In this document: piece by piece, positions 35,100 through 46,313 of the stretch
Numbering within the stretch: the first letter of the stretch is position 1
Layout: each line of letters begins with the position of its first letter
From: Phaeoceros laevis
Taxonomy: Eukaryota; Anthocerotophyta; Anthocerotopsida; Notothyladales
Direction: 5' to 3'
Length of the DNA: 64,000 bases
Assembly: GCA_049999765.1 (NCBI GenBank)
Contig: JBNGIQ010008835.1
Coordinates: forward strand, 1-64,000
The notes under the pieces: generated by a model
The model's input: only the letters and a program-made list of their open reading frames with translations
What the model was told of the DNA's origin: nothing
Database searches by the model: none
Program-made: the position numbers and the translations under genes

Positions 35100-35228
35100 T
35101 CCTTACAAGGCAAGAGTCAGCAAGGTAAGGAGCCAGTCGGGCAAGGAGTCAACAAGGCAAGGAGCTAAGGAGTCAACAAGGAAAGGAGCTAACAAGGCAA
35201 GGAGTCAGCAAGGCAAGGAGTCACCTAA
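35100..35228 (+). repeat. AAGGAGTCAACAAGGC minisatellite at the 5' end of LINE-C copy 2
   Basis: Variants of GGCAAGGAGTCAACAA and GGAGCTAA repeat about six times with spacing of 15-23 bp. A weaker purine-rich counterpart lies upstream of ORF-U copy 1 (about 17740-17770, minus strand). Confidence 0.75.
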
Positions 35229-35820
35229 GGGGAAGAACAGCCAACATGCCCCCATCCGTTGGCATTCTCACGGACTTTGTCCAGTGCTGCTCCAAAGACA
35301 CCAAGTTCAGAATTGGATTCAGCAACACCCAAGACACAGCCAGCTTTTGGACAAAAACTGGGCCCTGCGGACCATCTTCGAGGTAACAGACCTCAAGCCG
35401 CAGGCCATCATTGCAACTGCTGACAGTGAGTGGTGCCTCCCCTTTGCAGTAGTTGGCTGCCAACCGGGCATGGGTGATGCAGCATTTCATCTTTGATATC
35501 CGGAAGACATGTCCACTCTCATAATCACGGAATACGCGTTTGTCACGCTGGAAGGGACCATAGGATGGATCAAGCTCACAATCTATCAATGGTGCAACGG
35601 GACGAGAGCAGTGCCACTCACCTCTACCAGAACAGGGAAATGCAATCACCAGGCTCAAGAAGGGTGTCACTAAAGCAATGCTGGATGACATAATTACAAC
35701 AGGAATGGCACCGATGCATGTTTGGGATGAAGTCCAGCGAGAGTACCTGCATCACAGGGAACAGGAAGCACAGCCAGTCACGGACTTCACCAGGGAAGCA
35801 TGGCTTCAGGCATTAGCAAG

Positions 35821-35980
35821 GTCACAGGCACCGTTCAACACCAGTGCAGTGTCGGATGACATTTTTTCAGGATGCTCTACGCCGGACAAGTTCCGTACCT
35901 GTCACAGGCACCGTTCAACACGAGTGCAGTGTCGGACGACATTTTTTCAGGATGCTCTACGCCGGACAAGTTCCGTACCT
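35821..35980 (+). repeat. 80-bp tandem duplication in ORF-U copy 2
   Basis: 35821-35900 and 35901-35980 are identical except at two positions. The unit is not a multiple of three, so it breaks the frame. Confidence 0.95.
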
Positions 35981-36162
35981 GGATTCGGAGAGTCTTCCCA
36001 AAGGCAGCAGCAGGATCGTGGTACCTCACACACACCAAGACGCTCAACATTATGGACCCCAGCATTACAGTGGGCTAGAAAAACATGGAGGTCCTGCTAC
36101 GGGACAAAGAAACTTTCGTAGTCAGGAGGAATGATGGAAGCATGCGGCCAAGGCTTAGTTCC

Positions 36163-36744
36163 TATGTTTTACAATACGAAATATGAAATAAAATATGATA
36201 ATACGATAATATGATTATTTCATAGTATTTTATTTTTTGGATAAAAAATACGAAAGAATACGAAAATACAATATAACATATGTATATATAGCTATGAGAA
36301 ATCTAATAAAGAAAAACCCAAGTCACTTATACTTTAAAATTGTTTCGTTTTAAACCTAAACAATAATGTGACTTTGAGTAGCTGTCATCTACTCAATTGC
36401 AACCTTCTACATCTTCTAATGGTGTTGCTTTACCATGGTCCATGGATTCTTCAAACTAATCTACGAAGTTCTCATCTTCATCAAAGACTTTTATGCATTA
36501 AAACTTCTTAATCAAATGAAGAGAACTATGAAAATCCTTAAATATTGAAAAAAACTTAAAATATTGAAAAAAACTCAAATAAATCCAAAAAACTCAAAAT
36601 AAAACACTGACCTAAGTTAATAGAGTTAGAGGATTTTTTTGAACTTACATAATGTTTGTTAAAAATACGAGTATTTTTTAGAAAATCATAAAATATGAAA
36701 ATACATAATATTGTATAAAGAATACGATAGTATTTTAAAACATA
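36163..36744 (+). mobile_element. AT-rich MITE in ORF-U copy 2
   Basis: 582 bp are flanked by a perfect 10-bp duplication GCTTAGTTCC (36153-36162 and 36745-36754). The ends are inverted: the left end is TATGTTTTACAATAC and the right end reversed is TATGTTTTAAAATAC. The interior is very AT-rich and has no coding frame. Removing it rejoins ORF-U in the order seen in copy 1. A 9-10-bp duplication suggests a Mutator-like origin. Confidence 0.88.
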
Positions 36745-37140
36745 GCTTAGTTCCACCAATTCCATCGGGGAAATGGATGAAGCATACAAGGCATAAGGGG
36801 GAAATGGATGAAGCATACAAGGCATACCTCTCCCCTTCTGGAAATGTCTTTGTTGTCCGTGAGTACGTCTGCTTCAATGATGGCGGAAGGACATACTGGG
36901 TTACCTTTAGGGCCACGGAATGGTGTAGACATGAGTTCTAGACATGAGTTCTAGGAGCCCTGGAACAGCCCCTTCTCCAAACTTGAACCATGGAAGAATG
37001 AGGGAAATGAGTGGCGAGTCCCAAGTTACCCACCCAATCAGGGTGGACTATACGCAGGACACCAAGCTGGAGGCAGAGCAAAGGACGTGCATGGGAGCCG
37101 CGGACTTGCAACCACTGGGCAGGCATCATCGTCGGGGCAG

Positions 37141-38469
37141 TAAGCTATATTACAGTCATTATAGTCACTACAGTACCTACCATACTTATACCAGTTTATG
37201 CATGTGCAGCCCCTACCGGAGAGGTGGCGTTGTCCACCCATAAAAATATCGAGCTGTTATGTACCTCCCCCCCCTCTTTGTCCCTTTAGCTACAGGCAGG
37301 AACTTACCTTTTTTCTCTTTGTGTAGGACAAGAAATCTTCTGTAGGGCAGGAACCACGGACTCTCTTTCTGTACTTGACCTCTTTGGTCACCAACTCGTG
37401 TTCTGATTCATGTCCTTAACCACCTACTTTGCCTCCTTGCCCCAATGTGCTGAAATCCGTGCCACACAAATCCAATTGCTGAATTCTCCTTTTGTCAAGC
37501 GTTGTGCAGGACTCACTGCCGAGGGTGTAGAACTCACCTGTACTTCTTTGATGTGATTCCACTTTTTTTGCATTGCTCAACTTTCTTAACAAGTTTACCT
37601 TGCGCAAACTGCTCACCGCTGCTTACACCAATCAATCGCTCAATTTGTTCAGCAAGTCCAATTATTATTACTCATGAGTTGCTGCCCACCCGGGCAAACG
37701 CTCATGAGGCCTGCTGACCCCCCCCCCTTTTTTCACCTGGATTGTTGCTCCTATGTGTCAACAGCAAGCAAAGATGTACCTGTGCAAGTGATTGTCTTGG
37801 CTGTCCCTAAATCCGCCGTCGGAACATGCCCCATATGTCATTGATCGTCCTTCATACTTTCTGCACTTAGCCTCCCTTTCATGCTGTTCCATCTGTCCAC
37901 GATGACCACTACCGTTCATCAAGATACCTATGCCACACCTCCGGGAAACCTCGGACACAAACGATTATACAGCATAACGGCACTGCTCAATTACCTCAAC
38001 ACCCACCAGTCCATACTGCCCGAAAGATCCACAACAAATTCAGCACTACGATGTCAGTACAGACCTTTCAGGGCGGACGGTTCCAGAAGGCCGGTATAAC
38101 AGATGTGCCAATACACAATGATCGCATTCAATGATCGCGCCACCAATACAGCCAGCCCAATCGCCAAAGAAACTCAAATTTACTCTAGATTACTGCGCGA
38201 AGGGCCCATACCCCGAAGGTTCAAAATTGCCAATAACTGCCTCCCGCACTTGTTTAATCCCCTCTGCCGGCAGTCACAGATCACGATCACCAGCGGCCAT
38301 TCTTTAAACAAACGCATTCACAGCACTGGGAACCAACGGCCTCGCAACTTAAATCCACCACCTCGGGAACAGGCAAATACCATTCCACCCGTCTTGCTGC
38401 ATTCCATCACTCCCTCCCAGTTGCAGCTGTAGAGAACGGGAAGAATGCTCAAACCTCAGCGCACCAGGC
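37141..38469 (+). other. LINE-C copy 2 linker and ORF1 leader
   Basis: This holds the CAAPTGEVALSTHKN block (about 37204), a poly-C/poly-T run (about 37718-37735) and a leader that shares CATTCTTTAA and GGAACCAACGGCC with copy 1. I see no further gene. Confidence 0.55.
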
Positions 38470-40552
38470 ATGCGGGATCACCCTATCACAGTCTTCCCGC
38501 CAGGAGTAAGGACGAGGTCGGAACTGCGCAGGAGTCTGGAGAGCAACTCCCTTCCGCACCTGGGTGATCCTAGCTCACAGCCAGAAGTCTCCAAACGGTC
38601 GCCATCAACCACCTCCGCCTCACAAACAGACGACGTCACTGGTCACTCTAGCTCAACAGACCAATCCTCCACGGGGCTCTCACTTCAGCTAAAGCACCAG
38701 GGAGCAATGGATCAAAGGCGAGAAATTGTGAGCTCACAATACGGTGAAGATGACGAAGAAGATCAAGAAGAACAGTCTGGACAGTCGCTCCAGCGTTGGG
38801 GGGACAGCCCAATTCTCACGACCCGACCAGCCGCAACGCATACTTACACCAACAGGCAAGGAGATCAGGTCAGTATGCACACCAGCCACCGTACGAAGAG
38901 CCTCACCTATGAACCCCGTTTTTTCCCTTCATTGCAGTGCAGTCACCAAACCGTTTTCAGGCATTCCAGTACATTGCTCAGTAACAGTAACCCCAAGGCT
39001 GGTTATTGTGTTACCAGCTCGGGAGATGGCCCTCTTCTTGCGCAGCTGGAGGGGCAATATGAAGACTACTCGCGCCTAGTCACACATGAATTCTTGCAAG
39101 CCCATCATCTGACCATGGCGGAGAGTGACAGTCGTTATGTCACACAAGAGGACATGCTGCTCAAAATCCAGGACCAACTTTCGCATCTCCACCTCGACAT
39201 ACTTAAGGTCAGCAACATGAACACCTTCATCCCTACATACCTGGGATACGCAACAAGACAGACCATTAGGACAACGCATATTCCGGCTGACCTGTAAATC
39301 TGGGATATCCTCCCCCCTCTGTTCTTTTTTTACACAGGTACTGGAAAAAACGGAGAGCAGCATCTGTGCAAAATGGAAGACTGAAAAGGCTAACCTGCAG
39401 AGCCACAATGCGCTGTTAGAAGAGAAGATAGCAGCCTTGGAGAAGAAGGTTGAAAAGATGACAGCTCTGGAAAAGAAAATTCCTGACCCGAGGACCATTT
39501 CCAAAATTCAGGCGAATGTCTCCACCTTGGACAACGACATCACGTTCCTTAGGAAAACCATGGAGGATGCCATGCTCAGAGAAAGCAAGAAACTACAGCA
39601 TGCTAGCCCTGCAGAACATGCTGCAATTGTCCAAGGCCGATCAAGCATGCCCATGCATCAGGATGGGCGTGATCCTAAGAGGAAGCTATCATACCCTTAT
39701 GAATCACCTGACAAGCTTATGTTGGTATCACCCCCGATCACAGGAGCACCACAACCCATCAAAATGGTTTCCCCTGCGCAAGGGATCAGGATTGGAGAGA
39801 AGCAGCCCCCGCAATATATGAGCCCAGCAAAAGAAGCACTTCTCGCAGCAAATAGTAGGGGAAACAAGATCGTGGTGGCATCTTTGCCCATTACAAGTCC
39901 ATCAAGGCACGCAGCTATCCAGCAGAGATAGGGTGGGACCTCAGCAGGGACAGGACCAACATTCATCACAGCACAGGAATTTGCCAAGTCAGTCATTGTC
40001 ACCAGGAAGGGAAACAATGCTCACATGGGAAACAATGCTCACATGAAATCACCGCCAACGCCTGCAGAAATAGCTCTGTTTAATGACAATCTCCGTCGCT
40101 TCTTTGCTCCAACCATATTCATATATGCAAGGGAGCAATTAGATCACTGGAGGGAGTGGAATGTATGAATCCAGGGCTTCTGGGAATACCCAGATGAAGA
40201 TAAGGACCTGGGGGCCACAGAAAGGAGAGTGAAGTCTTGGTTCCATGACTACTACAAATATGATGTGGACAAAATATTTGGAGTATGGCGGTCGCCCATT
40301 TGCAGAGAGAAATGGAGAGAGAACAGGGATGACACACTGGTGGGAGGGGCATACTTCAAGTCTACAAGAAGTATCATTGTGAAGCTCAAAACGATTGGCT
40401 TTCGTGATGAATTCATGCAGCTCAATGCACTAGTACACTCAACGAACAAACGGCTTCAGATAACAGAAGACCTGGAGTATGATGACTGGAGGATAAAGCA
40501 TGGCTTGATCACCGAGTCACAGTCGGGTGGTTTGCCGCCACCGCCCCTCTGA
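38470..40552 (+). pseudogene. LINE-C copy 2 ORF1, intron-containing
   Basis: Exon 1 (38470-39207) starts MRDHPITVFPPGVRTRSELR and ends HLHLDILK. After an intron (39208-39337), exon 2 reads VLEKTESSICAKWKTEKA, a coiled coil (LLEEKIAALEKKVEKM), a linker with PKRKLSYPYESPDKLMLVS, and the RRM-like C-terminal domain (IQGFWEYPDEDKDLGATERR, SIIVKLKTIGFRDEF). A possible second intron lies at about 38872-38937 (GTCAGT donor, TTCATTGCAG acceptor). A shift near 39930, an 18-bp in-frame duplication at 40009 and a TGA near 40166 (Arg in copy 1) break it. Expected role: RNA-binding particle protein. Confidence 0.78.
39208..39337 (+). other. Spliceosomal intron in LINE-C ORF1 (copy 2)
   Basis: The donor is AAG|GTCAGC and the acceptor is TTTTTTTACACAG, giving 130 bp in phase 0. 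It sits at exactly the codon where copy 1 has its 157-bp intron. The bodies are not alignable by eye, but the flanking codons are. Confidence 0.75.
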
Positions 40553-40997
40553 CAATCACAAAGCACTAGAGACCAGCAGCTGCACGGAAAGAGAATCCCG
40601 TGAGCAAGGGAATGTTTACCAGTTCAGAAAGTTGGCAGTCATACCTTCAGGCAGCAGCTGCAACATGAGGACCTGGGACAGGCAGGAGGTCCCATGTGTG
40701 GTATAGAACTGGGCCAGGATAGGTCTGTAAGACGGGGGCCTGAAAGAGAGGACACAAGGATACAAGTTACGAACAACTTAAACAGTGCAGAAGTTCAAAG
40801 GGGGAATGGCAATGTAGAGAGAAGGCAAGTTTCCACCGACCTGTGGGGCAGGAACAATTGGAATTGACTCAGTAGCACCAGCATACCTGCAACACCAACG
40901 CTCACAACAGCAGCAAGGGCCTGACGACCTGAATGAAGGGCAACGGAACACACCCACAGAGGCACAGCATGCCAATGCCACAAGTGGTCAGTCTGCA
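40553..40997 (+). other. Interval between ORF1 and ORF2 of LINE-C copy 2
   Basis: Just before the endonuclease the ORF2 frame reads a Gln-rich stretch (YLQHQRSQQQQGPDDLNEGQ) like the Gln-rich stretch before the endonuclease of copy 1. ORF2 may therefore start upstream of the core domain. Stops near 40700-40830 prevent a firm start. Confidence 0.5.
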
Positions 40998-43900
40998 AGG
41001 TACATCGACCTAGCAGCATGGAATTGTGATACTTACTCGAACACAAAATTTTTGGATGTGACGACAAGGCATCAAAACTTGGACATCATTGGTTTTCTAG
41101 AAACGAAAGAGGTTCAGCTAGTGGATCCCAAGATACCTGGGTACACTTACTTCGGAGTAGAGGGCTCCACGAAGCATCTAAGGCAAGAGATCAGAAATGC
41201 AGCTAAGAGGAGTCGGTCAAGGACCACAACGGGTTGTATAGGAGGTATCAAGATCCTTGTAAGGCAGGAAATAGCCAGCAGGGTTAAGGTCGTCAAGCAA
41301 GGATCTTATAAACATTTTGTATCCATCTCCCTGCAAGGAGATGCTATTCAATATACAGTGATATTCGCGTACATACCTCACAAAGCAAGCAAAATGCACG
41401 GGAAGAGAGGAGCGGACGAAATGTTAGCTGAACTCAGTCAGCACATCACCCACCGCAAACAGAATGGTCCAGTCTTCCTCATTGGAGATCTGAATGCCAG
41501 GACCAGGGGGCAGCAGCCAGACCCCATCTCTTCGCAGCTCTACCCCAGAAAGACAGAAGACCACATGCAAGGTGGCCATGACATACCTGTGCTGCTCCTG
41601 TTGAAGACCAACGACATGATAATTGCTAATGGAACAGCCATGTTCCCAGATAGCTGGAGGAACACATTTCACAAGGCGGGTAGGGCGACAACGTTGGACT
41701 ATTTATGCTGCACAAGGAATGATGCACGCCATGTCAGGTCATTTCAGGTGGTGAAAAGACTTGCAAAATCAGACCATCAGTTACTCAAACTTTGCATCTC
41801 TATGGATCATCATAAAGATCCAGTCCCCAAACAACCAAGGCTCACAAAGCTCAAAGCAAAGAAGATCACAATCTTGCCCAGCAGGGAGGAAAAGTTGGCA
41901 AAAGAAATCGACAGTCTCATGGAGCAATTTGGGGGAAAAAGGAAGCTCTGGGAAAAAGGAAGCTCTGGGAAAAAGCCTCGAAAAAGGTGGCAGCACGCAT
42001 GCAGAGAGAGCTTATCAAGTCTGCCAGAAAGCATAAGACGAAGCCCATCAGAGCTAATAAATAGGGAGACTGTTACCTCCATGGTACACTAAATCATGCC
42101 AGGACCTACGGGAACGCATTTAACAGCTGCTTGATGAAGGGAGAGAAGGATCCCCAATGTACAAAAACCTGCAAAGGAAACACAGACACCTTTGTCGGGC
42201 CAAACGAAGGGCATTCCAATGCAAGAAGGATGAAAGTGTCATGGAGCTTTTACAGACAAAACCCAAGAGTTTCTGGAACATCGTTAGAACCACGAGACCG
42301 CAGATGGCAATAACAGACCTGGCAGTTTGGAGGAGCTACGGAGAGCACTTATACAACTCTATCAAACCCCAGCATACAGCAGCCAGCAGGCTAAGGGAGC
42401 ATGATGGAAAACAGTACTTTGACAAAGATCTGGTGGAGGAGGCCATTAGAAGTCTGAAATGTGGGAAGTCAGGGGACGAAGAAGGCCTTAATGCAGAGAT
42501 CCTGAAGATACTCCAGAACACAGCCCTAGTGGAAGTGCTCGAGAAGCTATTTAACAAGATAGTAGAAGAAGGCCAGCTCCCACCGGCATGGGGCAGCAGC
42601 ATTTCAGTTCCCCAGCACAAACGAGGCGACACACTCATCACGGACAACTACCGGACCATAATGATCAACAGTATTTTCCACAAAGTGATGACAACTAACG
42701 GACCATAATGATCAACAGTATTTTCCACAAAGTGATGTCAAAATGCATGGAAATCAAGCTGCGAGGGTTGAAGCTGCAAAAACCAAACACGATGCAGGCA
42801 GGGTTCAGGAGGAACTTCAGCTGTACAGACCACATCTTCCTACTACATACAGTTGTGGAGGCTATGAAATTACGCCACGGAACGCTGCATTGTTGCTTCA
42901 TTGATTTCTCGAAGGCCTTCGACACAATTCCGAGATCACTGTTATGGAGCACCCTGGATGACCTGAAAGTGCCAGCAGGGATGGTCAGAGCAATCCAGAT
43001 CCTCTATCAGACATGCCTCGTGAAGATACAAGTGCATGACCTCTTCACAACTAGCTTTCCATCTACAGCTGGGGTGAAGCAGGGATGCCCCCTGAGCCCT
43101 CTGCTCTTCTGTCTCTACATTCAAGAGCTGCAAGTGAGACTTGACGCGGATCCTGCCTGCAAGCCATTCAGAGGATTAGAGCACACACAGCTGAGCTGCC
43201 TCATGTTCGCAGATGATATCGTTCTGATATCAACTAGGAAAGCTGGGATGCAGCGCCAATTGGACATCCTGTATGCATTCTGTATGGAGAAGTACTTATT
43301 AACAGTCAGCATGGAGAAAACCCAATCAATGTCGTTTGCCTGCCCAACAGCAAGGACAACAGGATGGATACCATTCATGTACGGGGATACCCCGATCGAG
43401 TCAGTGGATCACTACAAGTACCTTGGAGTTCAGTTCTACACAAGCCAGCCCTTTGCAACAGCAAGGAAAGACAAGCTGCAAAAAGCAACGGCTATGATGT
43501 GGGCTATGCAGGGCCTGCTGATAGACAAGTACGTGACCAACACATCGGCAGTCATGAGGGTATGGAAGGCCTGTGTGGTGACGAAAGCACTGTACGGCGT
43601 GGAAGTATGGGGGCCAGCCTGCCAAGCCAAGCATTGGGAACCATTAAACAAGCTTCAGTTGATGTTCTTCAAGCAGCACCTTGGAGTGAGACAACAGACC
43701 TGCTCAGCCACCATCCTAGCTGAACTCGGAGAGTACCCTCTGGAAATTGAAGCCCTCAGGAGGACTGCACGCTACCTACTGCGGATTTACAAACTCAAAC
43801 CCCACAGACTGCTACGGCAAGCAGCAATTTTAGCAATCCAAACCCAGCGGGACCATAATAAAGGATGGATGCAGAGCGTACAAGCCTGATGGGCAAGTGG

Positions 43901-44412
43901 GGGATCACCGGGGATCGCCTGGCCTCCGAGGGAACAGCAGTCTTCGAAGACGACTCCATCCTGACAGCTTTCTTGACCACAACATGGGACACAGCAGCAA
44001 TGACACCGGATATGACATTCTACAGGGCCAACATGTGATCTGGACCTAAGTATGATCGAGCCCACTACCTCACAAGAGTGTTCTCGAGGAAGCAATTGAT
44101 CCATCTAGCTCGTTTCAAGTTAAGGGCACACTCACTGAGAGTAGTCTCGGACAGGGGAAGGCTGAGAAGGGAGGACAGGACAGGACATGCACGCGCTGCA
44201 TGACAGGAGAAGTAGACGACGAATCCCATTTGCTATTCTCATGCCCAGTTTTTTCAGATATTCGTGCCAAATACCAGGCCACCATAGGATCAGCAACCAC
44301 CCTGCACCAATTGATGACTGCCAAGGACCAAATGGCAGTTGGCCAGCTAGTGAGTCAGCTGCTAGACAGGGTGAAACAGATTAAAAAAGAAGATGCCCAA
44401 GCCGAAGCGTAA
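40998..44412 (+). pseudogene. LINE-C copy 2 ORF2: endonuclease plus reverse transcriptase
   Basis: From LAAWNCDTYSNTKFLDVTTR through the endonuclease (FLETKEVQL, VFLIGDLNART, LAKSDHQLLKL), RT (FIDFSKAFDTIPRSLLW, GVKQGCPLSPLLFCLYIQ, LMFADDIVLIS, YLGVQFYTSQPF) to the zinc motif CTRCMTGEVDDESHLLFSC near 44185-44240. The catalytic boxes are intact. It is inactivated by a 17-bp duplication at 41941-41974, TAA at about 42121, a 47-bp duplication at 42644-42737 and shifts near 43890 and 44170. It is the better-preserved RT of the two copies: one frame spans 42708-43889. Confidence 0.93.
42644..42737 (+). repeat. 47-bp tandem duplication in LINE-C RT
   Basis: 42644-42690 and 42691-42737 differ at one base. 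The unit is not a multiple of three and splits the RT frame just before KVMSKCMEIKL. Confidence 0.95.
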
Positions 44413-44669
44413 TTAAGTCCTTTTATATAAACAAGGACTAGTATATCACCGAATACGAGAAACTTAGCTTACACTCACTATGGAATATATGTAGAACCCT
44501 ATGGCAGCGAAAGCCACAACAAATGAAAATACGCGAAAATGCACAACTGTACATACACATATAATGCGAATGAATTACCAGCCCTACATACTCACTTCAC
44601 ACCTCAATGGCTACTTACATTAATACACAACAAAGCCCAGCCCCTTATACTTCATACTTTTACTGCGAG

Positions 44670-44709
44670 CTAATGAAGGCGGTAGCCACGCGGCTATGGC
44701 CTTCATTAG
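44670..44709 (+). promoter_or_regulatory. 3' UTR stem-loop of LINE-C copy 2
   Basis: CTAATGAAGGC (44670-44680) pairs perfectly with GCCTTCATTAG (44699-44709). The loop contains a smaller AGCC/GGCT pair. See 8908-8947 for the covarying partner in copy 1. Confidence 0.7.
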
Positions 44710-44904
44710 TGCACATCAAGTGGCAGTGTGCCCGATCCCCATCGTGGAGTCAACACGGCGTGAACACCCCCTACTACTACTACTACCTATGCAAAGTTTG
44801 AGCCTCTACTCACTTATATAGTATTTGGTATCCGAGTTTTTTAAAATTTGGAAAATAGTGAAGTAGGCAGTGTCCACTTTGTGCATACAAAGTATAATCT
44901 TATT

Positions 44905-44941
44905 CCTTGTCAATGCTCTACAGGGTAGAGCATTGACAAGG
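44905..44941 (+). repeat. Perfect 17-bp inverted repeat with 3-nt loop
   Basis: The arms CCTTGTCAATGCTCTAC and GTAGAGCATTGACAAGG flank AGG. A second version with 14-bp arms and a 10-nt loop follows at 44967-45004, and a half copy lies at about 45379. Confidence 0.9.
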
Positions 44942-45014
44942 TGTGCATAGAAAGTATAATCTTGTCCCTTGTCAATGCTCTACCAGGGTTGAGCATTGAC
45001 AAGGTGTAGGGCTA

Positions 45015-45180
45015 TAAAATGTACTCGTGTATTTTATATTTAAACTAGAAAGGACAAGAAGCTCTATAATGCCTTGTTGGATGTGAATCATATCATGCTT
45101 TGTTGGTATGATGCCTTGAAAGGAGTAGAAGGTGGATGTTGCCTTGTATGATGCCTTTTTTTTCTCCATCCCTATGTGTA
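45015..45180 (+). repeat. Dispersed repeat R2, copy b
   Basis: Matches 34690-34850 closely, including GTACTCGTGTATTTTATATT and the closing poly-T/CTCCATCC. A partial repetition of its end follows at about 45180-45215. Confidence 0.85.
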
Positions 45181-45552
45181 TGTTACCTTGTATGATGCCT
45201 TTTTTTTTTCTCCATCCCTATGCAAAGTTTGAGCCTCTACTCAGTTACATAGTATTTGGTATCCGAGTTTATTAAAATCTTGAAATGGGCATTGGTCTTG
45301 CGAGTTTATTAAAATCTTGAAATGGGCATTGCAAGACCAGTGTCCACTGTGTGCATACAAAGTAGAATCTTGTCCCTTGTCAATACTCTACCCTACACCT
45401 GCACTATGCTTGCACCTCACAAGTGGTCACAACTAGAAGAAGATATCCTAGCAACCAAGTTAGTGCTTCAATGCAATCTAGAATTTATGTAACTCCTCCT
45501 AAGGATGAGGTACCGATTTCTGTGGAAGCTGTGATTTTATATCTATGGAGTG

Positions 45553-45830
45553 CTAAATTACTTTCATCTTGATCACCTCAACAGCATTGAATGGGCTAAG
45601 TTCATCCTCATTTTCAGCTGTGTGATTTTGCAAAGCTTCAATTAGACTTCCTACCACATAGTTTAGGCTACTATATGCCTTTACACTAAGTGGCCATACT
45701 CCATTATGCTCCCACCAATCCATTAAAGTTTTTCCCTCTACATTTATGTAGCCCATAAAATCATAGAATTTGTCATTGATGGTGGGAGTGAGAGGATTAA
45801 CACTCTGATATTTTACTCTTCAATTTTGTT
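45553..45830 (-). pseudogene. Hypothetical exon-like frame
   Basis: The minus-strand frame runs upstream of its first Met as VKYQSVNPLTPTINDKFYDF and continues MGYINVEGKTLMDWWEHNGV, SLNYVVGSLIEALQNHTAEN and ending NAVEVIKMKVI. Composition is protein-like and more AT-rich than its neighbours. I do not recognise the family. It stands alone between repeats, so it is probably a fragment. Confidence 0.3.
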
Positions 45831-46313
45831 TTTGAAGAGGGAAGGAGGACTTCACTATATTTTGAGAAGTCACTGTCCTTGTGATGGAAGTGATTTGAGG
45901 AAGAAGCCGAGGGCATACGGCCCTGCAGCTATATGTTCCTCCACGTGCTCAGTTTATGCAGTCATACAGGTCTTCTGGACACGCATCAGGCCTGCCTAGC
46001 TACTTTCTACTTTGTGCGGTATGTATCATTTTCTTAATACTTGTAAATATTACCTGCTGGGCAGTCCACAAAGATGTTGCCTTTCAGGCAAAGACAGTTC
46101 AAATTTTCTCTAGGAAATTATTGTACAAAGTAACCTACACAGACATGTCAGGCATCTTAATTAGTACAAGCAAAGCGAATCTGTAGGGGTTCTTTCAAGA
46201 TTGAGTCAACCATCTGGCTTCCTCAACAAATACCACCTTAAGTTTACTCTACTTTTACCGTTGTCACCATTCCCCATAAACCATAGATTTCCCATACAGT
46301 ATACCATAGATTC
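45831..46313. other. Intergenic, nothing recognised
   Basis: No supported coding frame or repeat apart from its junction with R3. Confidence 0.5.

Larger units (their letters stand above)
35245..37140 (+). pseudogene. ORF-U copy 2
   Basis: It starts at a plausible ATG (35245, MPPSVGILTDFVQCCSK). Segments in order: DSEWCLPFAVVGCQPGM, MSTLIITEYAFVTLEGTIGW, VWDEVQREYLHHREQEAQPV, DIFSGCSTPDKFRTWIRRVF, SWYLTHTKTLNIMDPSITVG, KNMEVLLRDKETFVVRR, MDEAYKAYLSPSGNVFVVRE and YWVTFRATEW. It is broken by a stop near 35493, an 80-bp tandem duplication (35821-35980), a TAG at about 36076 (Trp in copy 1), the MITE, a 31-bp duplication near 36767 and a 13-bp duplication at 36928. Protein-level similarity to copy 1 through all this decay argues that it once coded for a real protein. 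No known domain was recognised. Confidence 0.6.
35100..44787 (+). mobile_element. LINE-C copy 2
   Basis: Same order as copy 1: purine-rich repeat, ORF-U (35245 onward), leader, ORF1 with intron, ORF2 with endonuclease and RT, 3' stem-loop, trinucleotide tail. It is interrupted by a MITE at 36163-36744 and by several short tandem duplications. The sequence after the tail (TATGCAAAGTTTGAGCC) recurs at about 45222 as part of a local duplication. The exact 5' end is unknown and may lie at or beyond the gap. Confidence 0.82.
44788..45420 (+). repeat. Locally duplicated block with hairpins
   Basis: TATGCAAAGTTTGAGCC, TAGTATTTGGTATCCGAG and GTGCATACAAAGTA blocks occur at 44788-44910 and again at 45222-45370. 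Within the second, GAGTTTATTAAAATCTTGAA is doubled. Two hairpins (44905-44941 and 44967-45004) and a repeat R2 copy (45015-45180) lie between. I see no gene. Confidence 0.75.

Noticed and set aside
34814-35128. Open frames running through the N runs (also 56052-56443)
   Set aside because: They are artefacts of reading N as any codon.
39076-39504. Minus-strand frames opposite LINE-C ORF1 and ORF2 (many between 38 and 44 kb, and plus-strand ones at 9-15 kb)
   Set aside because: They are mirror frames of the real coding strand, which is identified by endonuclease, RT and coiled-coil motifs.
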